Source of the DNA: JAAUQA01 sp036351435 | GTDB lineage: Bacteria; Pseudomonadota; Gammaproteobacteria; Competibacterales; Competibacteraceae | Assembly (NCBI GenBank): GCA_036351435.1 | Contig: JAZBPA010000189.1 | Location: 1-58,609, forward strand | DNA: 58,609 bases | Direction: 5' to 3' | Shown: piece after piece, positions 17,347 through 26,280 of the stretch | Layout: each line of letters begins with the position of its first letter | How positions within the stretch are numbered: the first letter of the stretch is position 1 | The notes under the pieces: generated by a model | Databases searched by the model: none | What the model was told of the DNA's origin: nothing | What the model saw: only the letters and a program-made list of their open reading frames with translations | Program-made: the position numbers and the translations under genes

Positions 17347-18540
17347 ATGAGAATTTTGATCGCGCCTTCGGGCTTCAAAGAAGGCTTGGGGGTAGAAGAG
17401 GTTGTCGATGCTATCGCGACCGGCGTATTGCGTGCATTGCCTGATGCGATTATTCAACGCGCTCCGCTGGTTGATGGCGGCGAGGGTTTTACTCGAAGCC
17501 TGGTGGCAGCGACTGGTGGCACGGTGCATCATCTGACCGTCACCGGACCCGTCGGTGAGCCAGTCCATTCGCACTATGGCTTTTTGGGGGGACACGGCCC
17601 TAAAACGGCTGTCCTGGAGATGGCGGCGGCAGCGGGTTTGCATCTGGTACCGCGCGATAGCCGTGATCCACTCTGCACGACCACGTATGGCGTTGGTCAA
17701 TTGATCAAGGCGGCTCTTGATGCCGGTGCAGAGCGGATTCTGGTTGGTTGCGGCGACTCGGGCACGAACGACGGAGGAGCCGGGGCGGCGCAAGCGTTGG
17801 GCGCTCGCCTGTTGGATGAGGTAGGCGCCGATTTGGGGCATGGTGGCCGAGAATTGTCGCGGCTCGCCCGTATTGATTTGACTTCACTTGATTCGCGTCT
17901 GAACACGGTGCCTATCGATGTGGCCTGCAATTGGCACAACGTGTTGTGCGGGCCCGACGGAGTCGCACGAGTTTTTGGGCCGCAAAAAGGGGCTTCACCT
18001 GAAGTGGTGGAGCAACTCGCCGCCGCACTCGACCGTTTTGCGCAAGTGATTGACCACGACCTGGGTATCGACGTGCGCACGATGCCGGGGGGTGGAGCTT
18101 CCGGCGGCCTGGGTGCTGGGTTGTCGAGCTTGTTAGGTGCGACGCTGCACCCCCGCTATGACATCGTCATGCAATACTTGGAATTCGACAAGCTACTCAA
18201 TGCGGTCGATCTGGTCATCACAGCGGAGGGTGCTATCGACTTCCAGACACCACGCGGCAAAATTCCAGCAGAGGTGGCGCGACGAGCCAAGCAATACGGG
18301 CTACCCGTGATTGCTCTGGCAGGCACCATTGGTAACAACGCCGAAATTAATTTCGAGCACGGTATTGATACCTTTTCAAGCATTTTACAGAAACCGTGTA
18401 CGTTGGCCGAGGCTATAGCGGACACGCCTGCCCTCCTAGCCGCTTGTGCCCAGCGCGTCCTGAGCGCGGTAATGGTTGGGATAAAAATGGCCAATGTGCA
18501 GCGCAGCGGATGGTCTCTGGAGACAGCCGATGGCCGGTAA
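17347..18540 (+). CDS. Glycerate kinase (type I, GlxK/GarK family)
   Basis: A 397-residue enzyme of the bacterial glycerate kinase family, which phosphorylates D-glycerate with ATP. Family features include ILIAPSGFKEGLGVEEV near the start, QRAPLVDGGEGFTRSLVAATGG, GCGDSGTNDGGAGAAQALGA (about residue 137), MPGGGASGGLGAGL and the metal/substrate loop VITAEGAIDFQT. The ATG at 17347 has GAGGAG eight to nine bases upstream; the GTG just before it is less well spaced. The 3' end overlaps the permease gene by 11 bases. It is the first gene of an operon driven from the 90-bp element. A second glycerate-pathway enzyme is not present in the window. Confidence 0.88.
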   Translation: MRILIAPSGFKEGLGVEEVVDAIATGVLRALPDAIIQRAPLVDGGEGFTRSLVAATGGTVHHLTVTGPVGEPVHSHYGFLGGHGPKTAVLEMAAAAGLHLVPRDSRDPLCTTTYGVGQLIKAALDAGAERILVGCGDSGTNDGGAGAAQALGARLLDEVGADLGHGGRELSRLARIDLTSLDSRLNTVPIDVACNWHNVLCGPDGVARVFGPQKGASPEVVEQLAAALDRFAQVIDHDLGIDVRTMPGGGASGGLGAGLSSLLGATLHPRYDIVMQYLEFDKLLNAVDLVITAEGAIDFQTPRGKIPAEVARRAKQYGLPVIALAGTIGNNAEINFEHGIDTFSSILQKPCTLAEAIADTPALLAACAQRVLSAVMVGIKMANVQRSGWSLETADGR

Positions 18541-20005
18541 GGCCGACCACATGGATATTTGGGCGCTTGCCGATACCGAACTTAACAAGCCTAAGCCCAC
18601 ATCTCGACGGTTACGATGGGTGGTAGATGCCACGCTTCCGGTCTCTTTGCTGATCACAGCGGGTATTCTGGTGCTGTTGCCGGTGTCTTTATCAATGCAG
18701 GCCCGCCTGACCCTCTTTGCCTTTGCGCTGGCAGTTATCCTGTGGTCGACCACCAGTCTCAACGCCGCTCACGTCGCATTGATGGCGGTGATGTTGCTGG
18801 TGTTGACCGGCGGTGGCAGCCAGGAGCAGTTGGTCAACGCATTGGCTTCAGATGTCATCTGGCTGATGATCGGTGCCTTCATCCTGGGAGGGGCGGTTCA
18901 GCACACGGGGTTGGCGACGCGGTTAACGCAATTTGTCGTAGCGCGGGCACGTACCGTGCGTGGTGTCTTCTGGCTTTTGACCGGCGCCCTGATTCCGTTG
19001 GCGTTGATCATTCCGTCCACCTCGGGCCGTGCAGCGGTGGCTATCCCCATCTTTCGCAGCCTTGCGCAAGCCGCTGACAACCCTCGGATTACCCGCGCGT
19101 TGGCGTTGTTGATGCCGACGGTCATTCTGGTTGCAACGATTGGCAGCCTAATCGGTGCGGGATCACATCTGATTTCGGTCGACTTACTGGAACAGCTTGC
19201 CCAGCAGCAAATCTCTTTTGCCGAATGGATGCTATTCGGGTTGCCGCTAGCGTTTGTCGCCAGCTTTGTGTCTTGTTGGCTGATAATTTATTTGTTTTTA
19301 GACAAACCTCACGGAAATCAGGCTTTACAGATGCCCGCGCAGATCAAAACCCGGGCCTCGCAAGCCGAATGGACAACCTTGATTGTCATCGTGCTGATGG
19401 TGTTTTTTTGGCTGACGGAACACTGGCATGGCTTCGAAATAGCGATTGTGACCATGGCCGGTGCGTTGCTGCTGACTCTGCCGGGCATCGGCGTCTTACC
19501 CTGGAAGAATGGCATCAAAGCGGTGTCCTGGGATCTGATTATCTTCGTCGGGGCGGCGTTGGTATTGGGCCGATCCCTGATCGAATCGGGTGCCGCCGAC
19601 TGGATTATTGAGCATGTATTCGCGATCAGCGGGATCAGGAATACCGAATCCTACTTATTCATTTTGTTGTCGCTGTCCTTCATAACCCTCACTTCACATA
19701 TTTACATGACGTCTCACGCCGCACGCGCGGTGGCTTTGACACCGGCTGTGTTGTATTTGGCTGCAAGCCTGCAGCTCGATCCGGTGACTGTGGTGTTTAT
19801 CAGCACCGTAGGCATGGACTACTGCCTGACTTTTCCGGTCAGCTCGAAAGCTTTGCTGATGTATCAGGGTTTGGACGGTGAAACCTATCAACCGGCTGAT
19901 CTATTGCGTTTGAGCTCGGTGCTGTTACCCATTCATATGGGTTTGATCATAGTCTTCTACTACGGCTATTGGCGTTGGATTGGTTTAAGTTTGGGGAATG
20001 CGTGA
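18530..20005 (+). CDS. SLC13/DASS-family membrane transporter
   Basis: A 491-residue protein with about 11-12 hydrophobic segments and the DASS fold. The first helical-hairpin motif region reads IPSTSGRAAVAIP, and the mirrored one reads TSHIYMTSHAARAVALTP. These replace the usual SNT/SNVAS-like sodium-site motifs, so substrate or ion coupling may be unusual. By family it would import di- or tricarboxylates or related anions; beside a glycerate kinase, a glycerate-like acid is a reasonable guess. The ATG at 18530 is preceded by GGAG at a good distance and lies inside the kinase gene. Its TGA overlaps the next ATG (TGATG). Confidence 0.8.
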   Translation: MAGKADHMDIWALADTELNKPKPTSRRLRWVVDATLPVSLLITAGILVLLPVSLSMQARLTLFAFALAVILWSTTSLNAAHVALMAVMLLVLTGGGSQEQLVNALASDVIWLMIGAFILGGAVQHTGLATRLTQFVVARARTVRGVFWLLTGALIPLALIIPSTSGRAAVAIPIFRSLAQAADNPRITRALALLMPTVILVATIGSLIGAGSHLISVDLLEQLAQQQISFAEWMLFGLPLAFVASFVSCWLIIYLFLDKPHGNQALQMPAQIKTRASQAEWTTLIVIVLMVFFWLTEHWHGFEIAIVTMAGALLLTLPGIGVLPWKNGIKAVSWDLIIFVGAALVLGRSLIESGAADWIIEHVFAISGIRNTESYLFILLSLSFITLTSHIYMTSHAARAVALTPAVLYLAASLQLDPVTVVFISTVGMDYCLTFPVSSKALLMYQGLDGETYQPADLLRLSSVLLPIHMGLIIVFYYGYWRWIGLSLGNA

Positions 20006-21501
20006 TGAATCTTCGGCAAAAGTTATTAACGGTTTTCGGGGGGCTGGCTTTGCTGGCGATAGTGCTGGCCGGGATAACCTTTTGGTTGGCTTGGCACTGG
20101 CAAACCGCACAGGAGCAACTGAATAGCCATTATCAGCGCAGTTTGTTGTTGCAAAATGTGCGCGCCGAGGCTTTTCGCGCTTTTAAGGAGGTTGCCGATG
20201 CCGTTACCGACGGCGATCTCGATGCCCGGCAGGAATTTGAAGCCCTACTCAAACCGTTGGAAAGGGATTTTGCGCAATGGACCGAACTGGCCCATAACCA
20301 AGAGGAGCGCCGGCAGGTAGCCGCCGTGCGCGCTGTGTATGGGCAATTACTGGACGATGCTGAAGAGGTATTCTCTCTTGAGAAAGCCGGGCAACGACGC
20401 GCCGCCATTGAATTTATGGAACGGGAATTGGACCAAACCGGCTTTTTCGCCTTCGAGGAACTGACAACCCAAGCAGTCGCTTCGGATGTCAAATTCCGCG
20501 AGGTGCTTCTCGCCCAACTTGAAAAAACCTTGCACACCGCGCAAGCGATTCCGCTCATCGCAGCATTCTGTACCCTGTCGCTGATCCTGTTGTTGCGTGC
20601 CTATCTTTCCGCTGATTTGTTTACCCCCTTGCAGCGGCTTGAACAGGCTATGCGCGATGCCTCCCGCGGCGATTTCCGGCAACGCTTGGCCGAAGATTCG
20701 CGTGCTGATGAATTGGGAGCGATCAACCGCGCGTTCGATCAGCTGCTAAAAACAATCGCTGCGCGTGAACAGATGGTTGAAACCTCCATGACCGGTGAAT
20801 TCAAGGTGCAAAGCCTGCTTGATGGACAGGCTCTGAAGACAACCCCGTCTCGATTGTTGTTGCATAAACTGGTATCACGTATCCGCGCACGCCTCCTGCA
20901 ATTCAAAAAAAGCGCTACTCAGGGCATTGATCATGGAACATCTGAAGATCAGCACCTGGAGGGCGTGTTAGAGCAGTTGAACATACTTTCACAAGTCCTG
21001 ACCCGCATCACGGAGTTTGGTTTTCCACTGGACCTCAATCTAGCAAGCACCGATGTCGTTACACTGCTGCACGACGTGTTAATGCGTTTTCAAGACGAGT
21101 TGGCGCGCCGCTCGGTCAGTTTCGAAATCACTATCGCACCTGAGGTGGGCGAAGTCGTGGTAGACCGGCTCAAACTGCGGGAGGTCCTCAGCGCCTTAGT
21201 ACGTAATGGGCTCTCTTCCCTACCAGAACGCGGCGGTAAATTAGGCATCCGCGCATCAATTGAAATCGCCGAGGACAAAGAGTTATTGATTGAGATCGCT
21301 AACCAAGGTCGTGGCCACGATCCGCACCCGGTGAATCAAGAGATCACCTTGAGCCCGGTCAGATCAGGGCGGGAACAGCGCACCGGAGTGGGACTGACGC
21401 TGGCCAAGGCGATAATCGAGCAACACGGAGGCCGCTTACAGATCAAGAGCATGATCGGTGCAGGAAGTTATGTAAAGATCGCCATTCCCTTACGTGAATG
21501 A
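20005..21501 (+). CDS. Membrane sensor histidine kinase-like protein lacking an evident phospho-acceptor His
   Basis: A 498-residue protein: a membrane segment at about 8-30, a roughly 150-residue helical periplasmic part, a second membrane segment (AIPLIAAFCTLSLILLL), a HAMP domain (TPLQRLEQAMRDASRGDFRQRL), and a C-terminal HATPase_c domain. The latter shows LREVLSALVRNGLSSLPERGG (N box) and RTGVGLTLAKAIIEQHGGRL (G2 box). The segment where HE(L/I)xxPL should be has no such H box, and the G1 box reads IANQGRG rather than DxGxG. It may therefore be a degenerate kinase or an accessory sensor. Its sensor region resembles that of the kinase at 22991-24607. No response regulator follows. Confidence 0.8.
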   Translation: MNLRQKLLTVFGGLALLAIVLAGITFWLAWHWQTAQEQLNSHYQRSLLLQNVRAEAFRAFKEVADAVTDGDLDARQEFEALLKPLERDFAQWTELAHNQEERRQVAAVRAVYGQLLDDAEEVFSLEKAGQRRAAIEFMERELDQTGFFAFEELTTQAVASDVKFREVLLAQLEKTLHTAQAIPLIAAFCTLSLILLLRAYLSADLFTPLQRLEQAMRDASRGDFRQRLAEDSRADELGAINRAFDQLLKTIAAREQMVETSMTGEFKVQSLLDGQALKTTPSRLLLHKLVSRIRARLLQFKKSATQGIDHGTSEDQHLEGVLEQLNILSQVLTRITEFGFPLDLNLASTDVVTLLHDVLMRFQDELARRSVSFEITIAPEVGEVVVDRLKLREVLSALVRNGLSSLPERGGKLGIRASIEIAEDKELLIEIANQGRGHDPHPVNQEITLSPVRSGREQRTGVGLTLAKAIIEQHGGRLQIKSMIGAGSYVKIAIPLRE

Positions 21502-21724
21502 GCACCACTCAGTTGAACAGTTGTGTTGCGTTTGTTTTGTTGAGCAAAGCAGACCACCTCCGGATGAAGAAGGATGGGATTGACGAGTCCAAGCCGCGAG
21601 ACAAGCGGGTAGAACGCGCTTGGTTTGGCTTCCACTACTTGATTTGACCAAAGCCGCGAACAAGCATGACATCCAATGGTCTGATAAACGGCACAAAACC
21701 AACTACCCAATTGAGGGAGGAGTA

Positions 21725-22192
21725 ATGATGAAATTGGTAAAACAAGCCGTAATTGCAACGCTTTTGGCCGGCGGCCTGACTGTTAGCGCCGTCGCTGAGG
21801 TCAAACCCGACGATGCGATTCAATACCGTCAATCGGTTTTTCAATTGTATAAGTGGAATATCGCCCCCTTGGGGGGCATGGTAAAAGGGGAAGTCCCTTA
21901 CGATGCCGAGTTAGTCAAACGCAACGCCGAGCGGTTAGAGTTCCTCGCGACACTACCCTTGGAAGGGTTCGGACCGGGTACCGATAAGGGCGATAAAATG
22001 AAAACCGACGCCAAGCCTGAGATTTGGCAGGATTTTGATCAATTTAAAAGCCTGATGGAGAATATGGGCACTGAGGCCGGCAAGCTAGCCGAGACCGCTG
22101 CGAGCGGCGATGAAGGCGCGGTAAAAGCCCAAATCGGAGCGCTGGCGAAAAGCTGCAAAACCTGTCACGACGATTTCCGCGAGAAGAACTAA
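21725..22192 (+). CDS. Cytochrome c' (periplasmic c-type cytochrome)
   Basis: From the ATG at 21725 (or 21728) the precursor has 155 residues: a signal peptide (KQAVIATLLAGGLTVSAVA), a four-helix-bundle domain (DAIQYRQSVFQLYKWNIAPL; MVKGEVPYDAELVKRNAERL), and the haem-binding site CKTCH near the C-terminus followed by HDDFREKN. This arrangement is characteristic of class II cytochrome c', which binds NO and may protect against it. A GGAGG ribosome site lies at 21716-21720. A separate hairpin (CAAGCG...CGCTTG, about 21612-21632) lies in its 223-base leader. It stands between the two convergent operons and has no copy of the 90-bp element that I can see. Confidence 0.9.
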   Translation: MMKLVKQAVIATLLAGGLTVSAVAEVKPDDAIQYRQSVFQLYKWNIAPLGGMVKGEVPYDAELVKRNAERLEFLATLPLEGFGPGTDKGDKMKTDAKPEIWQDFDQFKSLMENMGTEAGKLAETAASGDEGAVKAQIGALAKSCKTCHDDFREKN

Positions 22193-22216
22193 GCCCGTAC
22201 GAGTTAACTCCACCTA

Positions 22217-22244
22217 AAAAGGCCGCGGTTCACCACGGCCTTTT
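22217..22244. terminator. Bidirectional rho-independent terminator
   Basis: AAAAGGCCGCGG pairs with CCACGGCCTTTT around a TTCA loop, with one G-T pair. A-rich and T-rich flanks give a U-tract on either strand, so it can end the cytochrome c' transcript on the plus strand and could also stop readthrough from the opposing operon, whose last gene ends at 22311. Confidence 0.85.
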
Positions 22245-22310
22245 CATTGCGTGTGAGGGCATACAACCGCCTATAGTTTAGCTCGCTAATGACACACTCG
22301 CATGATCCAG

Positions 22311-22994
22311 TTATCGCGGAGTGCAAAGCTTATAGCCAACGCCACGCACCGTTTCGATAGCCTCGCTGCTGCTGCCGAGTTTTTTCCGCAACCGACCGAC
22401 ATAAACGTCGACCACATTGGTCATGGGGTCTTCGTTGATGCCCCACACCGCATTTAAAATCCGTTCGCGGGAAAAGATCTTATCTGGACTGGCCAGCAGC
22501 AGTTTGAGGATCTCGCGTTCTTTACTGGTCAAGTCGATTCGCTGCCCATCATAGGTAACCTCCAGCGATCGGGTATCGAAACACAGTGAGCCGCTGCGTA
22601 GCACGTGTGTTTCAAGCTCCCGAGTCTCGAAACTACGGGCGCGCCTCGCCAGCGCTTCGATCCGGGCGACCAGTTCATCGAAATCGAACGGCTTCGGTAA
22701 ATAATCATCCGCACCTAACCGCAGTCCTGCCACGCGATCATCGACTGCATCTAGTGCCGTGAGCATCAATACCGGGGTCAAGTTTTTACTCGCCCGCAGC
22801 CTGCGACACACATCTTGCCCACTGATACCCGGTAGCATCAAGTCCAATAAGATGACATCGAATTTGTCAAGCTTGATCAAACTCAGTGCGGTTTCGCCAT
22901 CCGGTGCTACGGTAACTGTCCACCCTTCTGCTTTCAGACCACGTTGAATGAAATCGGCCACCCGCGCTTCGTCTTCTACCACCAGTAGGTTCAT
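22311..22994 (-). CDS. OmpR/PhoB-family response regulator
   Basis: A 227-residue regulator with a receiver domain (acidic patch EDE near the start, phospho-acceptor Asp in FDVILLDLMLPG, Lys in DYLPKPFDF) and a C-terminal winged helix (LTSKEREILKLLLASPDKIFSRERIL, then VDVYVGRLRKKLG). All key residues are present. Its start overlaps the stop of the sensor kinase by four bases, so the two are translated together as a cognate pair. As the only response regulator in the block, it is the natural candidate to act at the paired 90-bp elements; this is inference. Confidence 0.95.
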   Translation of the reverse strand: MNLLVVEDEARVADFIQRGLKAEGWTVTVAPDGETALSLIKLDKFDVILLDLMLPGISGQDVCRRLRASKNLTPVLMLTALDAVDDRVAGLRLGADDYLPKPFDFDELVARIEALARRARSFETRELETHVLRSGSLCFDTRSLEVTYDGQRIDLTSKEREILKLLLASPDKIFSRERILNAVWGINEDPMTNVVDVYVGRLRKKLGSSSEAIETVRGVGYKLCTPR

Positions 22995-24607
22995 GATACG
23001 GCCTTCAAGGGTGGGCGGATAGGAAGAATGAACGACACGTTCAACCCCTTACCCGGTGGACTGGTGAGCGAGATTTTACCACCATGGGCTTCAACGATTG
23101 CTTTGGCGACCGGCAGACCAAGACCGGTACCTTGGCCATAGCGATCAGATGCATTGGAACCACGGAAAAAGCGTTCAAAGGCGCGGGCTAGTTCCTCTTC
23201 GGCCATCCCGGGGCCATTGTCGGAGACTGTGACGATGAATCCGGTATGCGCTCTGTCGAGCCGCAGGTTGATTTCCTTGCCGCCATAGCGCAGAGCATTC
23301 TCCAGTAAAATCATGACTACTTGTCGGATTCGGCCTTCATCGGCCCGGATGGGTGCGTTATCCACTGTGCTAGCGAAGTTAACAACATTTCCCTCCGGGA
23401 AACTGCGGTGTTCGTTGACGAAACGTTGCAACAAACTGACAAGATCGACGGTTTCCACCTTGAGCCGAGTTTCGCCGGCCTCACGGCGGGCAACAAACAG
23501 CAAATCATCCACTAATCGGGCTGTGTGATTGGCAGCATCGCGGCATCGTCCCAATGCCTCGCGATAGATTTCTGGCGGCTTGGACTGACCTCGCAAGGCA
23601 ATGTCGGCTTCGCCACGGATAATTGTTAGAGGCGTGCGCAGTTCATGACTGACATCAGCCAGCAGTCGGCGTCGATTGGCTTCACTCGCTTTAAGGGTAT
23701 CCAACAGTCGCTTAAGCTCTGAGGTTCTATGCGCTACCGCCTTCTCAAGGCGAGTATTATGTACGGACAGGTGTTCATTGGTTTGTGATAAGGCCATCTC
23801 GCGGTTCGAGATTTCAGAGGCCATGCGGTTAAAGGCACGCGCAACATTGCTGAGCTCCAACGGTCCGCCTGCCTCAATGCGATGCTTGAGTTCGCCCCGA
23901 GACAACGCCGCCGCACCGTCAAGCAGTCTTTCGATAGGTTGCTTAATGTCGCGGCGCAAGATCCGCAAGCTGACCATGGTTGCGACGACAGCGATGATTC
24001 CGAATACCAAAGCCATGATTTGGAACAGCCTAAGTCTGACCGCTGTTTCCTGGCGAGTTTCATGGACCTCTTCAGCTTCTTCCTGAACGGCTTCTTCAAT
24101 AAGCTGGTTAAAGTTCTGGTCGATCTGCACATCCAGCATGGTGACAAGTCGCTGTCGGTATTGCGCATCCGTGCCCGTTTGCTGCGAATCAAGTATTGCC
24201 TGATGCTCCGCCAACAATTCCTGGATATAGCTTTCGATGCGGGCGAGGAGTTCCAATTCTTCGATTTCTTCCTCCCCGACCATTTGAATCTCTTGGGCTA
24301 TCAATTGCCGGATGAGGACTATATCCGCTCGTAAACTCTTCAACAGTTCGGCTTCGCCAGCGCCGCGATCACGGTCACCGATCAGCATCGCATCGCCAAA
24401 TTGTTTGAACAGCTGATAGGTGTGGCTGGAGAGCGCTAAATAGGTTTCGTAGACTTGATGAGCGAGGTGGGTTCGTTCGAGATAAAATGCTGCTTGCCGT
24501 GCACTCCATACGGTTAACGCGGAACTGCAAAACGCGATGCACAGCATCAGTCCAAACGCCAGATGAAGTTTCGAAATGAGTCGCATATTGATTTTACTGA
24601 GGTTCAT
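22991..24607 (-). CDS. Sensor histidine kinase with helical periplasmic sensor and HAMP domain
   Basis: A 538-residue kinase: membrane segment about 12-32, a periplasmic helical domain of about 160 residues rich in acidic residues (EEEIEELELLARIE), a second membrane segment (IMALVFGIIAVVATMVSL), HAMP, then DHp with the intact H box ADVSHELRTPLTIIRGEAD. The ATPase part carries LLENALRYGG, DNGPGMAEEEL and GTGLGLPVAKAIVEAHGG. It is fully equipped for signalling. The start overlaps the ABC exporter stop (ATGA) and its stop overlaps the regulator start. Short stretches of the sensor region resemble the degenerate kinase at 20005-21501 (F-x2-xD-A-x2-GD, then LLK-x-L). Confidence 0.95.
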   Translation of the reverse strand: MNLSKINMRLISKLHLAFGLMLCIAFCSSALTVWSARQAAFYLERTHLAHQVYETYLALSSHTYQLFKQFGDAMLIGDRDRGAGEAELLKSLRADIVLIRQLIAQEIQMVGEEEIEELELLARIESYIQELLAEHQAILDSQQTGTDAQYRQRLVTMLDVQIDQNFNQLIEEAVQEEAEEVHETRQETAVRLRLFQIMALVFGIIAVVATMVSLRILRRDIKQPIERLLDGAAALSRGELKHRIEAGGPLELSNVARAFNRMASEISNREMALSQTNEHLSVHNTRLEKAVAHRTSELKRLLDTLKASEANRRRLLADVSHELRTPLTIIRGEADIALRGQSKPPEIYREALGRCRDAANHTARLVDDLLFVARREAGETRLKVETVDLVSLLQRFVNEHRSFPEGNVVNFASTVDNAPIRADEGRIRQVVMILLENALRYGGKEINLRLDRAHTGFIVTVSDNGPGMAEEELARAFERFFRGSNASDRYGQGTGLGLPVAKAIVEAHGGKISLTSPPGKGLNVSFILPIRPPLKAVS

Positions 24608-26280
24608 GCGACCTGACTGAGACGAAAGAAGCGCGCAGTTGGACCATCCCCCTTGAGTACCGAACCCGGCGAGCCGTGTTCACATAGATTACCTCCCTGA
24701 ATATACCACAACTGGTGCGAATGCCGAGCGAGCGCTAAGTCATGGGTGATGATCAAGGTGGTAGCGCGGGTTACCCGCATCAGTTGCCGGATTAACTCGC
24801 GGCCATCGACATCCAGTGCATCATCGGGTTCATCAAGTAAAAGTAGCTGTGGCCTTGCTAGCAGTGCCCGCACTAAGTGAATGCGGCGCGCTTCACCCGA
24901 AGACAGATTCCGGCCGCCTTCCGATAGGTGGCCATTGAGCCCGCCCAACCGGTCGATAACGTTGCCCAGCCCAAATTTGCGAGCAGCACTGTCAATGGCC
25001 CCATCAGCAGGGCGGGGTTTAATCCCCAAGGTAAGCGCACGACGCAGACTGCCTTTGAGAATCGGCGAACGGGGTCCAATATAAGCGATCCTCTTGCTGC
25101 GCTCGGCTGGTGAAAGCGCACGAATATCCGCATCATTGAATACAACACACCCCGATTCGGCATGCTCCAAGCCTGCGGCTAGCGATAGTAGAGTAGATTT
25201 GCCGGCCCCGTTGCCCCCCACGATGGCGATTATTTCACCAGGCGCAACGCTTGCCTGGATGCCAGATAATGCGCCAGCACTGACCTGATCAAACGCTAAA
25301 CCCGCTGGGCCGGTTGCACCTTGTATCGGAGCACCGACTACCGTTTCCAGGACAGAGGCGTTTAACACAGTGTTGCATTTGTCACGGGCGACTTCCCAAG
25401 CGCGCCGCCGGTCCCAGATGTTAGCAAGGTCGCGCAATGGCAACGCGACAATCCCGAGAATGGCGAGTGCTGCAGCGGCTTCAGCTGACGGGGCGTGCAC
25501 AGTGTAAGCAGTCGCGAGCAACAGCACACCGGCTAGTGCCGCGCCACAGTCGGGTACGACGCGCAACAAAGCGGCAGAGCGAGTTCGCGCGATTGCCGCT
25601 TGCCGCAGCGACCCTGCGTTGCGTTCCAAACGTTTAACTTCTTTGCCGATGCGGCCGATCAGTCGCAGTTCTGGTGCGGCCGGAATCCGCTCGCTCATAT
25701 CGGCGGCCAGTCGCGCCCGCTGGCGGCGCAGACGCTGGTGCAATGGCCGTAACCGTGGCGCGAGCAGGGCCATCAGTACAACCGACAGCAGCAGGGGGCC
25801 AGCCGCTGCCAAGGCCAATTGTGGATTGAGCAGCACCAAGGCCAGCAACGCCCCGGGTAACACAATAGCCGCAGAAATCATCCGGGTCACGCCAGCGCTG
25901 ACCCAGGACCGTACTGCGGCCAGGTCGCCTACGAAGCGAAGCGCCAGCGCTCCAGACCGGTGTCGCGACACTTCTCGCGCAGGCATGCGGCTCAAGTGGA
26001 TGAATAAGGTCTTGCGCAGTGCCGCCGCATAGTCCTGGCCTAAACCTTCACCAAGGGTACGTTCGATTACCCGCAGTGCAGCGATGACCACGCCAGCTAC
26101 GACAATCAGCACTAACGCGCCAATCGGCAAAGTCGTTTGAGGGGTGGCGAATGCGGCAAATACATCGCGGGTTGCGAAGGCCGCAACGCCGGCGGCGATG
26201 GCTTGGCCTACCGCTGTTGCGGCGACCAAGGCCACGCCCTTAGCGCGGCCTTGGGCTAACAAGTCAGGAAAACGGTTCAT
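24604..26280 (-). CDS. ABC exporter, fused membrane and ATPase domains
   Basis: A 558-residue half-transporter. The N-terminal 300 residues hold six hydrophobic segments with the type-I exporter pattern. The ATPase has Walker A GGNGAGKSTLL, signature LSSGEARRIHL and Walker B LLLLDEPDDALD. The membrane domain is very rich in Ala, Leu and Arg. It would work as a homodimer. Its cargo cannot be told from sequence. Its position between a P-loop NTPase and a two-component system, with four-base overlaps on both sides, suggests transport and sensing are linked, as in exporters that partner a sensor kinase. Confidence 0.88.
   Translation of the reverse strand: MNRFPDLLAQGRAKGVALVAATAVGQAIAAGVAAFATRDVFAAFATPQTTLPIGALVLIVVAGVVIAALRVIERTLGEGLGQDYAAALRKTLFIHLSRMPAREVSRHRSGALALRFVGDLAAVRSWVSAGVTRMISAAIVLPGALLALVLLNPQLALAAAGPLLLSVVLMALLAPRLRPLHQRLRRQRARLAADMSERIPAAPELRLIGRIGKEVKRLERNAGSLRQAAIARTRSAALLRVVPDCGAALAGVLLLATAYTVHAPSAEAAAALAILGIVALPLRDLANIWDRRRAWEVARDKCNTVLNASVLETVVGAPIQGATGPAGLAFDQVSAGALSGIQASVAPGEIIAIVGGNGAGKSTLLSLAAGLEHAESGCVVFNDADIRALSPAERSKRIAYIGPRSPILKGSLRRALTLGIKPRPADGAIDSAARKFGLGNVIDRLGGLNGHLSEGGRNLSSGEARRIHLVRALLARPQLLLLDEPDDALDVDGRELIRQLMRVTRATTLIITHDLALARHSHQLWYIQGGNLCEHGSPGSVLKGDGPTARFFRLSQVA

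Noticed and set aside
22311..24607. Two-component pair acting only on the ABC exporter beside it
   Set aside because: Not excluded, but the copied upstream element at the distant glycerate kinase operon makes a wider target set more likely.
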